From: Burkholderiaceae bacterium | Lineage (GTDB): Bacteria > Pseudomonadota > Gammaproteobacteria > Burkholderiales > Burkholderiaceae_C | Direction of reading: 5' to 3' | Assembly (NCBI GenBank): GCA_024235855.1 | Contig: JACKLN010000007.1 | Coordinates: 124,001 to 188,000, forward strand | DNA: 64,000 nt | Shown here: positions 1-9,008 of the stretch, in pieces | Layout: each line of letters starts with the position of its first letter | Numbering within the stretch: the stretch's first letter is position 1 | Notes under the pieces: model-generated | What the model was told of the DNA's origin: nothing | What the model saw: only the letters and a program-made list of their open reading frames with translations | Database searches by the model: none | Translations under genes and position numbers: made by a program

Positions 1-223
1 CCGGCGGGCGGGCCATGAAGTCCTCGATGTCGTTGCCCGAGGTGAAGATGCTGGGTTGCCCGGTGATCAGCACCGCACGCACGGCGCCGTCGGCCGCGGC
101 TGCGCGCAGCGCATCGGCCATGGCCTGGTACATCGCGACCGTCAGCGCGTTCTTCTTCTCCGGGCGGGCGATCTCGATCGTGGCAACGCCGTTGAGCGTG
201 GCGGTCTTGATGTGTTCGCTCAT
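1..223 (-). CDS. enoyl-CoA hydratase/isomerase family protein (3' part cut by window edge)
   Basis: Crotonase-family enzyme, expected to hydrate trans-2-enoyl-CoA in beta-oxidation. Only the first 74 residues are in the window. They start MSEHIKTATLNGVATIEIARPEKKNAL and continue to the substrate-pocket segment SGNDIEDF, which corresponds to the oxyanion-hole loop (A/S-G-x-D) of crotonases. The ATG lies 2 nt after the stop codon of the upstream thiolase gene, so the two are almost certainly co-transcribed and probably translationally coupled. The second catalytic region (GGGxE-type) lies outside the window, so substrate preference and catalytic integrity cannot be judged. Position in the operon supports beta-oxidation. 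Confidence 0.9.
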   Translation of the reverse strand, partial: MSEHIKTATLNGVATIEIARPEKKNALTVAMYQAMADALRAAAADGAVRAVLITGQPSIFTSGNDIEDFMARPP

Positions 224-225
224 GC

Positions 226-1422
226 TCAGACCCGCTCGAAGATGCCGGCGGCGCCCTGGCCCATGCCGACGCACATCGTGACCATGCCGTACTTCAGGTT
301 CTTGCGGCGCAGCGCGTGGATCGTCGTCGCAGCGCGGATCGCACCCGTGGCACCGAGCGGGTGGCCCAGCGCGATGGCACCACCCATCGGGTTGACCTTG
401 GCCGGGTCGAGCTTCAGTTCGTTCATCACCGCCAGCGACTGCGCGGCAAAGGCTTCATTGAGCTCGATCCAGTCCATCTGGTCGTGGCTCAGTCCTGCGT
501 AGCGCAGCGCGGCCGGGATGGCCTCGATGGGGCCGATGCCCATGATGTGCGGCGGCACGCCGCGCGCGGCGAAGCTGACGAAGCGCGCCAGCGGCGTCAG
601 GCCGAAGGTCTTCACGGCCTTCTCGCTGGCCAGGATCAGCGCGCCGGCGCCGTCGCTGGTCTGGCTGCTGTTGCCGGCGGTGACGCTGCCCTTGGCCGCG
701 AACACCGGGCGCAGCTTGCCCAGGCCTTCGAGCGAGGTGTCCACGCGCGGGCCTTCGTCGATTTCCACGGTGCGGCTCTGGGCCACGACCTCGCCCGTGC
801 TCAAGTCCGGCGTGCGGCTGGTCACGGTGACCGGCGTCATCTCGTCGGCGAACTCGCCGGCAGCGATGGCGGCCAGCGCGCGCTGGTGCGACTGCAGCGC
901 AAACGCGTCCTGGTCCTCGCGCGAGACCTTCCACTGCGCGGCCACCTTCTCCGCCGTCATGCCCATGCCGTAGGCCAGGCCGATGTTCTCGTCGCGGGCG
1001 AACACCTCGGGGTTGAAGCTGGGCTTGTTGCCGGTCATCGGCACCAGGCTCATGCTCTCGGCGCCGCCGGCGATCAGCACGTCGGCCTGGCCGGTGCGGA
1101 TGCGGTCGGCTGCCATCTGGATGGCCGTCAGGCCGCTGGCGCAGAAGCGGTTGACCGTGGCACCGCCCACCGAGTGCGGCAGGCCCGCCAGCACCATCGC
1201 CACGCGGGCCATGTTCATGCCCTGCTCGCCCTCGGGGAAGCTGCAGCCGATGATCGAATCCTCGATGGCCTTCGGGTCCAGCGTGGGCACCTGCGACAGC
1301 GCGTGCTTCACTGCGGCGACCAGCAGGTCGTCAGGCCGCGTGTTGCGAAAGTAGCCGCGGCCGCTCTTGCCGATCGGGGTGCGCGTGGCGGCGACGATGT
1401 AGGCGTCTTGAAGTTGAGTCAT
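226..1422 (-). CDS. fadA: acetyl-CoA C-acyltransferase (thiolase)
   Basis: Catalyses the last step of beta-oxidation, thiolytic cleavage of 3-ketoacyl-CoA to acetyl-CoA and a shortened acyl-CoA. The 398-residue product has normal thiolase length. The active-site cysteine lies in NRFCASGL near residue 90, and the C-terminal GGAIALGHPLGATGA and CVGMGQGAAG blocks hold the catalytic His and second Cys. I chose the ATG at 1,422 (MTQLQDAYIVAATRTPIGK) because it matches the usual thiolase N-terminus; the open frame extends further upstream but overlaps the preceding gene. It sits 14 nt after the FadN-like gene, as in Bacillus fadN-fadA, and 2 nt before the enoyl-CoA hydratase. The family includes both degradative and biosynthetic members; the operon favours the degradative role. 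Confidence 0.93.
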   Translation of the reverse strand: MTQLQDAYIVAATRTPIGKSGRGYFRNTRPDDLLVAAVKHALSQVPTLDPKAIEDSIIGCSFPEGEQGMNMARVAMVLAGLPHSVGGATVNRFCASGLTAIQMAADRIRTGQADVLIAGGAESMSLVPMTGNKPSFNPEVFARDENIGLAYGMGMTAEKVAAQWKVSREDQDAFALQSHQRALAAIAAGEFADEMTPVTVTSRTPDLSTGEVVAQSRTVEIDEGPRVDTSLEGLGKLRPVFAAKGSVTAGNSSQTSDGAGALILASEKAVKTFGLTPLARFVSFAARGVPPHIMGIGPIEAIPAALRYAGLSHDQMDWIELNEAFAAQSLAVMNELKLDPAKVNPMGGAIALGHPLGATGAIRAATTIHALRRKNLKYGMVTMCVGMGQGAAGIFERV

Positions 1423-1436
1423 GTTCGTCGCTCCGA

Positions 1437-3833
1437 TCAGTTGCGCACGGGCTTGCCGGTCTGCAGCATGCCCATGATGCGTTCCTGGGTCTTGGGGTGC
1501 TCCAGCAGGCTGCAGAAGTGCTTGCGCTCCAGCGTCATCAGGTAGTCCTCGGTCACCAGCGAGCCGGCATCCACGTCGCCGCCGCACACCACGTCGGCGA
1601 TCAGGCTGGCAATGTGGAAGTCATGCGCGCTGGCGAAGCCGCCGTCGCGCAGGTTCACCAGCTGACCCATGATGGTGGCCTTGGCGTTGCGGCCCGCCAC
1701 CGGGAACAGCGCCTTGTGCGGCGGGCGGTAGCCGGAAGCCGACATCGCCTTGGCCTGCGCGATGGCGACGAACAGCAGTTCGTCCTTGTGCGGCACGATC
1801 ACGTCGTCCCACAGCAGCCAGCCGCTGGCGCGGGCCTCGATGGCGCTGGTGGCCACCTTGGCCATCGCGGCGCTGGTGAAGCCGTCGGTGAGGAATTGCA
1901 GCAGGTCGGCCTTGGCGTTGCCGGCGGCGGCCATCTCGGCCGCGCGGCGCGCGATGTAGGCCAGACCGCCGCCGCCGGGGATCAGGCCCACGCCCACTTC
2001 CACGAGACCGACGTAGCTCTCCAGATGCGCCACGCGGCGCGCGCAGTGCACGGCCAGTTCGCAGCCGCCGCCCAGCGCCAGGCCGCGCATCGCAGCCACC
2101 ACCGGCACCTGCGCGTAGCGGATGCGCAGCATGGCGTCCTGCAGCTTCTTCTCCTCGGGCGCGATGCCCTTGGCACCGAGCTTCATGAACACCGGCAGCA
2201 GCGACTCCAGGTTGGCGCCGGCGGAGAACACGTCGTCGGGCGACCAGATCACCAGGCCCTGGTATTTCTGCTCCGCGATCTCCACCGCGTTCAGCAGACC
2301 CTCGGTGACCGCCGGGCTGATCAGGTGCAGCTTGGCGGTGATGCTGGCGATCAGCACCTCGCCGTCCAGGCTCCACACGCGGATCTCGTCGTTCGCGAAC
2401 TCCTCGGTGCCGCTCTTCAGCGGGGCCGCAGCGCCGCTGCCCAGCACCGCCTCGGGGAAGTGCTGGCGCGCGTAGACCGGCAGCGTGCTGCGCGCCACCC
2501 AGCGCGCGGTAGCGGCGCTCCACGAACCTTCGGGCCGGTGCACGCCACCGGCGGCGGCCACCGGGCCGTCGAACACCCAGGCCGGCAGCGGGGCGCTGGA
2601 CAGCGCCTTGCCGGCGTCGATGTCCTCCTTCACCCACTGCGCCACCTGCGCCCAGCCGGCCTCCTGCCAGAGCTCGAACGGACCCTGCTTCATGCCGAAG
2701 CCCCAGCGCATCGCGAAGTCCACGTCGCGCGCGCTGTCGGCGATGTCGTGCAGGTGCACGGCCACGTAGTGGAAGCTGTCGCGCAGGATGGCCCACAGGA
2801 ACTGGGCCTGGGGGTGACTGCTCTCGCGCAGCAGCCTCAGGCGCTCGGCGGCGGGCTTCTTCAGGATGCGGTCGACGAGCGGGTCGGCTTTGGCGCCGGC
2901 CTTGACGTATTCACCGCTGGCCGAGTCCAGGCGCAGGATGTCCTTGCCCACCTTCTTGTAGAAGCCGGCACCGCTCTTCTGGCCCAGCGCGCCCTGCTCG
3001 ATCAGCTTGCCGAGTACCGGCGGCGTGGCGTAGCTGGCGTAGAACGGGTCGTCCTGCAGGTTGTCCTGCAGCGTCTTGATGACGTGGGCCATCGTGTCCA
3101 GGCCCACCACGTCGGCGGTGCGGAAGGTGCCGCTGCTGGCGCGGCCCAGCTTCTTGCCCGTCAGGTCGTCGACGACATCGTAGCTCAGACCAAAGTTCTG
3201 TGCCTCCTGGATCGTGGCCAGCATGCCGGCAATGCCGACGCGGTTGGCCACGAAGTTGGGCGTGTCCTTGGCGCGCACCACGCTCTTGCCCACCGCGGTG
3301 GTGACGAAGCTCTCGAGCTGGTCGAGGATGTCGGGCATCGTCGCCGGCGTCGGGATCAGCTCCACCAGGCTCATGTAGCGCGGCGGGTTGAAGAAGTGGA
3401 TGCCGCAGAAGCGCGGGCGGATGCTCTCCGGCAGCGCCTCGCTGAGCTTGGTGATCGACAGGCCCGAGGTGTTGCTGGCCACGATGGCCGCCGGGTTCAG
3501 CGCCGGCGCGATCTTCGTGTACAGGTCCAGCTTCCAGTCCATGCGCTCGGCGATGGCCTCGATGACGAGGTCGCAGCCGGCCAGCAGGTCCAGGTGTTCC
3601 TCGTAGTTCGCCGGCTGGATCAGCGCCGCGTCGGCAGCCACGCCCAGCGGCGCGGGCTTGAGCTTCTTCAGGTTGTCGATGGCCTTCAGCGCGATGCCGT
3701 TCTTCGGCCCCTCCTTGGCCGGCAGGTCGAACAGCACCACCGGCACCTTGCAGTTGACCAGCTGGGCGGCGATCTGCGCGCCCATCACGCCGGCGCCGAG
3801 CACGGCGACCTTGCGGACATGGAATCGGTTCAT
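1437..3833 (-). CDS. fadN: bifunctional 3-hydroxyacyl-CoA dehydrogenase / enoyl-CoA hydratase (FadN type)
   Basis: Two consecutive beta-oxidation activities on one 798-residue chain. The N-terminal Rossmann domain begins at once with GAGVMGAQ (residues 13-20). The hydroxyacyl-CoA dehydrogenase signature (SNTSGLSI, then HFFNPP near 146-151) follows, then a second dehydrogenase C-terminal repeat. The last third is a crotonase domain (SAGANL, LGGGCELA, then GLVEVGVGLIPGGGG). Dehydrogenase first and hydratase last is the FadN order, opposite to FadB/FadJ. The ATG at 3,833 has a GGAG ribosome site 6-7 nt upstream. It lies 17 nt after the DUF2147 gene and before the thiolase. Together with the acyl-CoA dehydrogenase upstream this gives a full beta-oxidation cycle. 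Confidence 0.93.
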   Translation of the reverse strand: MNRFHVRKVAVLGAGVMGAQIAAQLVNCKVPVVLFDLPAKEGPKNGIALKAIDNLKKLKPAPLGVAADAALIQPANYEEHLDLLAGCDLVIEAIAERMDWKLDLYTKIAPALNPAAIVASNTSGLSITKLSEALPESIRPRFCGIHFFNPPRYMSLVELIPTPATMPDILDQLESFVTTAVGKSVVRAKDTPNFVANRVGIAGMLATIQEAQNFGLSYDVVDDLTGKKLGRASSGTFRTADVVGLDTMAHVIKTLQDNLQDDPFYASYATPPVLGKLIEQGALGQKSGAGFYKKVGKDILRLDSASGEYVKAGAKADPLVDRILKKPAAERLRLLRESSHPQAQFLWAILRDSFHYVAVHLHDIADSARDVDFAMRWGFGMKQGPFELWQEAGWAQVAQWVKEDIDAGKALSSAPLPAWVFDGPVAAAGGVHRPEGSWSAATARWVARSTLPVYARQHFPEAVLGSGAAAPLKSGTEEFANDEIRVWSLDGEVLIASITAKLHLISPAVTEGLLNAVEIAEQKYQGLVIWSPDDVFSAGANLESLLPVFMKLGAKGIAPEEKKLQDAMLRIRYAQVPVVAAMRGLALGGGCELAVHCARRVAHLESYVGLVEVGVGLIPGGGGLAYIARRAAEMAAAGNAKADLLQFLTDGFTSAAMAKVATSAIEARASGWLLWDDVIVPHKDELLFVAIAQAKAMSASGYRPPHKALFPVAGRNAKATIMGQLVNLRDGGFASAHDFHIASLIADVVCGGDVDAGSLVTEDYLMTLERKHFCSLLEHPKTQERIMGMLQTGKPVRN

Positions 3834-3850
3834 GGGTTCTCCAGGGAAAG

Positions 3851-4291
3851 TCATTCGGCGCGTTGCCAGGTCTGGGTGCGGCCCAGCAGCGGCATGCCGA
3901 TGTAGCCGCGCACGTCCAGGGCCTTGCCGCCGCTCTTGGGCGACAGACGCACCTTGTAGGTCTTGCCGTTGTTGGGGTCGAGGATGACACCGCCGTCCCA
4001 GACGGCGTCCTCGCTGCCGCTCTTCGTCACGCCCTCGAGGATCGTCATGCCCACGATGGGCTGGCCCTTGCGGGCGTCGGTGCAGGCGTCGCACACCGGG
4101 TCGGCCTTGGGCGGGTTGATCAGCTTCTCGATGCGACCGACGAGCTTGCCGTCCTGCTCGACGATGCGCACGTAGGACTTCTCGGTCTTCGTCTCGTCGT
4201 CGATGGTCTTCCACAGGCCCACGGGCGTGGTCTGCGCCAGCGCCAGGGGCGCGGCCAGGCTGAGCAGCAGGGCGGTCAGGTGCTTGCGCAT
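3851..4291 (-). CDS. DUF2147 domain secreted protein
   Basis: A 146-residue protein with a clear Sec signal peptide (MRKHLTALLLSLAAPLALAQ, cleavage likely after ALA) followed by a DUF2147 domain: TPVGLWKTIDDETKTEKSYVRI, a CDACTD cysteine pair, PIVGMTIL, and GKTYKVRLSP leading to a VRGYIGMPLLGRTQTW end. DUF2147 proteins are small periplasmic or outer-membrane-associated beta-rich proteins without an established biochemical role. It lies 11 nt downstream of the acyl-CoA dehydrogenase stop and 17 nt before fadN, so it is embedded in the beta-oxidation operon. An envelope role linked to fatty-acid supply or damage is conceivable but is only inference from location. Confidence 0.85.
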   Translation of the reverse strand: MRKHLTALLLSLAAPLALAQTTPVGLWKTIDDETKTEKSYVRIVEQDGKLVGRIEKLINPPKADPVCDACTDARKGQPIVGMTILEGVTKSGSEDAVWDGGVILDPNNGKTYKVRLSPKSGGKALDVRGYIGMPLLGRTQTWQRAE

Positions 4292-4302
4292 CGGGTGTCT
4301 CC

Positions 4303-6093
<1,791 letters not shown>

Positions 6094-6096
6094 GGA

Positions 6097-6756
6097 CTAC
6101 TCCTGAGGAAGCGAAGCGGAAGACGGGGATGAGGACGCAGTGGTCTGGTAGTCGGCCACGACGCGGGCGAAGCCGCGCCGCGCGCGGTCCAGCGTGCCGG
6201 GGTTGCGCAGGAAGCGCGCGTCGTGGTGCAGGGCCAGGATCAGGCCGTGGATCTCGAACAGCATCTGCAGGGGGTCGGTGTCGGGGCGCAGGTGGTTCGC
6301 TTCGATCGCCTGGCGGATCGCGCGTTCCAGTGCCGCGTGCCAGGCGCGGACCATCGAGGCCAGCGCGTCGCGCACCGGGCCGGGCCGGTCGTCGAACTCC
6401 ACCGCGCCGCTGATGTAGATGCAACCGGAGTCCAGTTCCACGGACACGCGCCGGACCCAGTTTTCGAACAGCGTGCTCAGGCGCGGCAGGCCACGCTCCT
6501 CGCGGATGGCCGGGAAGAAGACCTCTTCCTCGAACCGCGCGTGGTACTCGCGGATGACGGAGATCTGCAGTTCCTCGCGCGAGCCGAAGTGGGCGAAGAC
6601 GCCCGACTTGCTCATGCCGGTCACCTCGGCCAGCGCGCCGATCGACAAGCCCTCCAAGCCCATGTGCGACGCCATGCCCAGCGCCGCATCGAGAATGGCG
6701 GCGCGGGTCTGTTGACCCTTCTGCAGGGAGCGGGAGTGAACGGAGGGCGTGGACAC
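6097..6756 (-). CDS. TetR/AcrR-family transcriptional repressor of the beta-oxidation operon
   Basis: A 219-residue TetR-family regulator. The N-terminal helix-turn-helix is plain: RAAILDAALGMASHMGLEGLSIGALAEVTGMSKSGVFAHFGSREEL, roughly residues 18-63. A ligand-binding C-terminal domain follows. It is the first gene of the beta-oxidation operon and is separated from the acyl-CoA dehydrogenase by 3 nt, so it probably senses an acyl-CoA or fatty acid, as PsrA/FadR-type TetR proteins do. I took the GTG at 6,756 as start because it gives the usual short N-terminal arm and lies 11 nt from a perfect palindrome, which suggests autoregulation. The ligand is unknown. The C-terminal serine-rich tail (TTASSSPSSASLPQE) looks disordered. 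Confidence 0.9.
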   Translation of the reverse strand: MSTPSVHSRSLQKGQQTRAAILDAALGMASHMGLEGLSIGALAEVTGMSKSGVFAHFGSREELQISVIREYHARFEEEVFFPAIREERGLPRLSTLFENWVRRVSVELDSGCIYISGAVEFDDRPGPVRDALASMVRAWHAALERAIRQAIEANHLRPDTDPLQMLFEIHGLILALHHDARFLRNPGTLDRARRGFARVVADYQTTASSSPSSASLPQE

Positions 6757-6766
6757 GGCGCAAGAA

Positions 6767-6780
6767 AACGAACGTTCGTT
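6767..6780. promoter_or_regulatory. predicted TetR operator
   Basis: Perfect 14-bp palindrome AACGAACGTTCGTT, centred about 18 nt upstream of the repressor start. It is AT-richer than the surrounding DNA. Position and symmetry fit the operator of the adjacent TetR protein controlling the whole operon. No binding data can be read from the sequence. Confidence 0.65.
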
Positions 6781-6832
6781 CTATTTTGCAGATCCGCGTG
6801 CCAGGCGCCGTGTCAAATCCGTGTGATTTCTA

Positions 6833-6857
6833 GGGTCGCACGTCTAGATGTCGACCC
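6833..6857. other. inverted repeat upstream of the HNH gene
   Basis: GGGTCG (6,833-6,838) and CGACCC (6,852-6,857) face each other around a central TCTAGA. It lies between the divergent TetR and HNH genes. It could be a cruciform-forming site or a regulator site. There is no U-tract, so terminator function is doubtful. Confidence 0.3.
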
Positions 6858-6935
6858 GGTGAGCCGAGGGCGATGCCCTTGGGGCACCGTAAGGAGATTG
6901 TTGCCGGCACGGCACTTGCAGTACGCTACGCGGTG

Positions 6936-7196
6936 ATGGATGTGCTGCAGCTCGATGTGTCGGGCCGTCCCCAGGCCTGGATCAGCACCCGTGAAGCCGC
7001 GGTGCTGTATGCGTGCGACAGCGTCGCCTGGACCCTGGGCGAGGCCTGCCGCGTGATGCGCGGCGGCATCCAGCGCAGCACCGGCCTGCAGTCGCGCATC
7101 GAGGTCCACCCGATCATTGCCGTGCGCGGTGTGGTGCCCAGCCGGGCCTGGCGGACCGTGCCCACGCTGAGCAACCCCAAGCTCTTCGTGCGCGAT
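6936..7196 (+). pseudogene. HNH endonuclease gene, 5' fragment split by the genomic island
   Basis: The first 87 codons of an HNH-endonuclease gene, from MDVLQLDVSGRPQAWISTRE to PKLFVRD. The sequence then leaves the family at the island boundary and runs into unrelated codons and a frameshifted tail. The missing half is found at 36,856-37,152. Joining base 7,196 to 36,856 keeps the frame and gives L-F-V-R-D-R-N-V-C-A-Y-C-G, exactly what HNH proteins of this group have before their first zinc cysteines. The ATG at 6,936 fits the family N-terminus; a GTG lies one codon earlier and no strong ribosome site is visible. As it stands the fragment lacks all metal-binding residues and should be inactive. 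Confidence 0.85.
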
Positions 7197-7210
7197 TTGT
7201 TTATATGTAA
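7192..7210 (+). repeat. left terminal inverted repeat of the island
   Basis: GCGATTTGTTTATATGTAA spans the left junction. Its inverted partner at 36,845-36,858 reads GCGATTTATATGTA on the minus strand, so the two ends match as GCGATTT-ATATGTA with a 4-nt insertion on the left. The first five bases (GCGAT) belong to the disrupted HNH gene. Confidence 0.7.
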
Positions 7211-7220
7211 ACGGAAGCCC

Positions 7221-7347
7221 TATTCGAGTATCCCAATTCGAAATCTCCTTTGCGCAAGGCGGCTAGGGCAGCCCGTTTGCTCGAATAAGACTATTCGAAC
7301 ATCGATGTCGAGCGGCGCCAAAGATCCTCGAATAAGCCCCATTCGAA
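7221..7347. repeat. cluster of TTCGA/TCGAA motifs at the left island end
   Basis: Several copies of ATTCGA or its complement lie within about 130 bp: TATTCGA at 7,221, ATTCGA at 7,236, TCGAATA at 7,281 facing TATTCGA at 7,292 (perfect 7-bp arms, 4-bp spacer), and TCGAAT at 7,328 facing ATTCGA at 7,341. They fill the non-coding gap between the island end and its first gene. This fits recombinase arm-type sites or a regulator array; which one is not decided by the sequence. Confidence 0.6.
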
Positions 7348-7423
7348 GCATCCCGAGAGCCCGGCCGTGGCCGCCTGCGTTACGTGAGCACGGGGGCATC
7401 TACGCATTCACGAAGGCACGCAC

Positions 7424-7996
7424 GTGATCGGCGAAGGCACCCGCATCCTGTCCATGGACTCGACGTGGACGCCGGAGCGTTGGCTAACGGTCGAGGAAGC
7501 TACAGGTCTGCTGACACGGGGCCTCGTTCACTACAGCCTCGGCGACCGGTCAATCACTTTGCGTGGGGGAATTAATGCCAAGAGTGGCGTCCAGTCGTTG
7601 CTAGAGGTCAAGTCCATCCTCGTGACCAACACTCGGGGTCGTACGCTGCCCCGAGATTGGGCACCTCCGGTGACACGCGAGTTGCTCATCCACCGTGATA
7701 GGCATCTTTGTGGATTCTGTGGGTTTCGCTTCTCGGCCCGCCACTTGACCATCGACCATATCGTTCCGCAGAGCCGCGGGGGACGCCACGCTTGGACCAA
7801 CATCGTCGCTGCTTGCTCTACGTGCAACACGAAGAAGCGAGATCGCACTCCTGAGCAGGCTCGAATGCCTCTGCTGTTCGTTCCTTACGTCCCCAACCGC
7901 TTCGAACAATTGATCATTGAAAACAGGAACTGCCTAGCGGATCAGATGGAATTCCTGATTCAGCGCGTTCCCAAGCACAGCCGCTTGCTCTCGTAG
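7424..7996 (+). CDS. HNH endonuclease, island-borne copy related to the disrupted target gene
   Basis: A complete 190-residue HNH protein. The zinc/HNH core is CGFCGFRFSARHLTIDHIVP, then a conserved Asn (WTN) and a CSTC pair (two CxxC motifs, with DH and N as catalytic residues). It aligns end to end with the split host protein: RILSMD with VLQLD, RDRHLCGFC with RDRNVCAYC, and LADQMEFLIQRVPKHSRLL with LADQMEFLLASVPRTSRLH. The GTG start at 7,424 has a GAAGG ribosome site 7 nt upstream. It has the same orientation as the disrupted gene and is the first island gene. At the point matching the insertion site its DNA reads GATAGG rather than GATCGC. It may restore the lost host function; that is inference. 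Confidence 0.85.
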   Translation: MIGEGTRILSMDSTWTPERWLTVEEATGLLTRGLVHYSLGDRSITLRGGINAKSGVQSLLEVKSILVTNTRGRTLPRDWAPPVTRELLIHRDRHLCGFCGFRFSARHLTIDHIVPQSRGGRHAWTNIVAACSTCNTKKRDRTPEQARMPLLFVPYVPNRFEQLIIENRNCLADQMEFLIQRVPKHSRLLS

Positions 7997-8119
7997 ATCG
8001 AGGGTCGGATTCGGTCACATTCAGCAGGCCAACTCGACCTCCCCGAGTCGCCGGTTCAGGCTCTCGAACTGGTTGCCGCATGGGGAACGCAGCCGGTGAT
8101 CCAACATCAGCCAGCGGCG

Positions 8120-8872
8120 TCAGGAGAACAACTCCCTCTCGATCAGAGCCAGGTACCTGTTCGTGTAGAAAAGGTCTGGCTGATGCTGCTTCGGCCGCAC
8201 CACCACGCGAAACTTTGGGGCCCCCGGGTCCTCGATATCAAACGTGACAAGGCCGATCCCCGAAATCTCGCAAAGCGCATCCAGGCGCGCGATCTCGTCC
8301 TCATTGGTCTGCTGTGGAACCACCAAGTACGAGCGATGGCTGAAGAGGCGATAGGCACAGGCTTGCCCGTAGGCAGTGACAAGCTGCTGGTTATCGGTCT
8401 TGATCTCGGCGGACACAATCTCGGTCGGGCCCTTGATCACGTCGCTACGACGTGACTCGCGTTTGCCGATGACATCTGGCGTACCCCACTTGTCGCGGAA
8501 GACATTGCCACCCAGCGCAATCGCTTGGGTAACCTCCTCCGCCTCGTTCTTGAGCCAATCGGCAAAGGGGCCATAGAACAACTCCTCGCGAACGCGACCC
8601 GGCGCCGGGCCGGGGCGTGCCACGGCATCACTGGCGCTGTCCTGATCCTTGAAAGCCACATGCCGATACAGCCCCTTGGAAGGCTTCCACACTGCGTGCG
8701 GCATCAGGACATCGAGGTTCCAGATCGACGAGTTGATCGTTCCGGCGTTGAACGACGGCGTCGACTCCCGCAGTTTGCGGTGCAGTTCTGAGTAGCGAAG
8801 CCCCTCCGGGTGCTCGCGGATCAGTTCCACCGCCCGATCGCGGATTCGCTCTTTGATCCCTAGTCGCTTCAT
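8120..8872 (-). CDS. winged-helix (HARE-HTH-like) plus PD-(D/E)XK nuclease
   Basis: A 250-residue predicted nuclease. An N-terminal winged helix (RYSELHRKLRESTPSFNAGTINSSIWNL then KPSKGLYRH) resembles HARE-HTH domains, which occur fused to restriction endonucleases. The C-terminal half has a PD-(D/E)XK arrangement: acid at WGTPDVIGKRES, then EIVSAEIKTDN with the E-x-K pair, then an alpha-helical QLVTAYGQACAYRLFSHRSYLVV, as in the Mrr/restriction fold. I chose the ATG at 8,872 (MKRLGIKERIRDRAVELI). The frame stays open to a GTG at 8,950, but that would run the gene up to an operator-like sequence and add an atypical segment. It is divergent from an XRE regulator and about 600 bp from a Dam-type methylase, so it may be the nuclease of a restriction system. 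Its target is unknown. Confidence 0.7.
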   Translation of the reverse strand: MKRLGIKERIRDRAVELIREHPEGLRYSELHRKLRESTPSFNAGTINSSIWNLDVLMPHAVWKPSKGLYRHVAFKDQDSASDAVARPGPAPGRVREELFYGPFADWLKNEAEEVTQAIALGGNVFRDKWGTPDVIGKRESRRSDVIKGPTEIVSAEIKTDNQQLVTAYGQACAYRLFSHRSYLVVPQQTNEDEIARLDALCEISGIGLVTFDIEDPGAPKFRVVVRPKQHQPDLFYTNRYLALIERELFS

Positions 8873-8916
8873 GCGTGGCCCCATGGTCCATGCCACCAAC
8901 ACCCATGCGTAAGCAT
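8869..8916 (-). CDS. possible 15-residue leader peptide coupled to the nuclease gene
   Basis: A mini-frame MLTHGCWWHGPWGHA starts 6 nt after GGAAGGAG (8,923-8,930), the best ribosome site in the region. Its TGA overlaps the nuclease ATG as ATGA. It could set nuclease translation by termination-reinitiation. The caveat is that the nuclease frame itself is also open here, so the peptide may be fortuitous. Confidence 0.3.
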   Translation of the reverse strand: MLTHGCWWHGPWGHA

Positions 8917-8950
8917 CCACGGCTCCTTCCGGCATCTTTGCCAAGTGCAC

Positions 8951-8973
8951 GCTATAGCGTGTAGCGCTTTAGC
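8951..8973. promoter_or_regulatory. candidate operator between the nuclease and XRE genes
   Basis: Two adjoining symmetric elements, GCTATAGC (8,951-8,958) and GTAGCGCTTTAGC (8,961-8,973, core AGCGCT), sit in the divergent promoter region between the nuclease and the small regulator. This resembles the paired boxes of C-protein-controlled restriction systems. Binding by the adjacent XRE protein is inferred. Confidence 0.5.
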
Positions 8974-9008
8974 ATTCTAGATGGGGAAATCGGGGCTACA
9001 GGCACCGC

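Noticed and set aside
1497..3905. Long plus-strand open frame (about 800 codons) opposite fadN
   Set aside because: Antisense frame produced by high GC3; the product is His/Gln/Val-Ala-rich with no family features, while the minus frame is an intact FadN.
7221..7347. CRISPR array at the left island end
   Set aside because: The TTCGA motifs are 6-7 bp, in both orientations and irregularly spaced, with no uniform repeat-spacer pattern; no cas genes are present.
7997..8119. Gene or RNA in the gap between the island HNH gene and the nuclease
   Set aside because: Only a weak ACTCG/CGAGT stem is visible; nothing else supports a feature.
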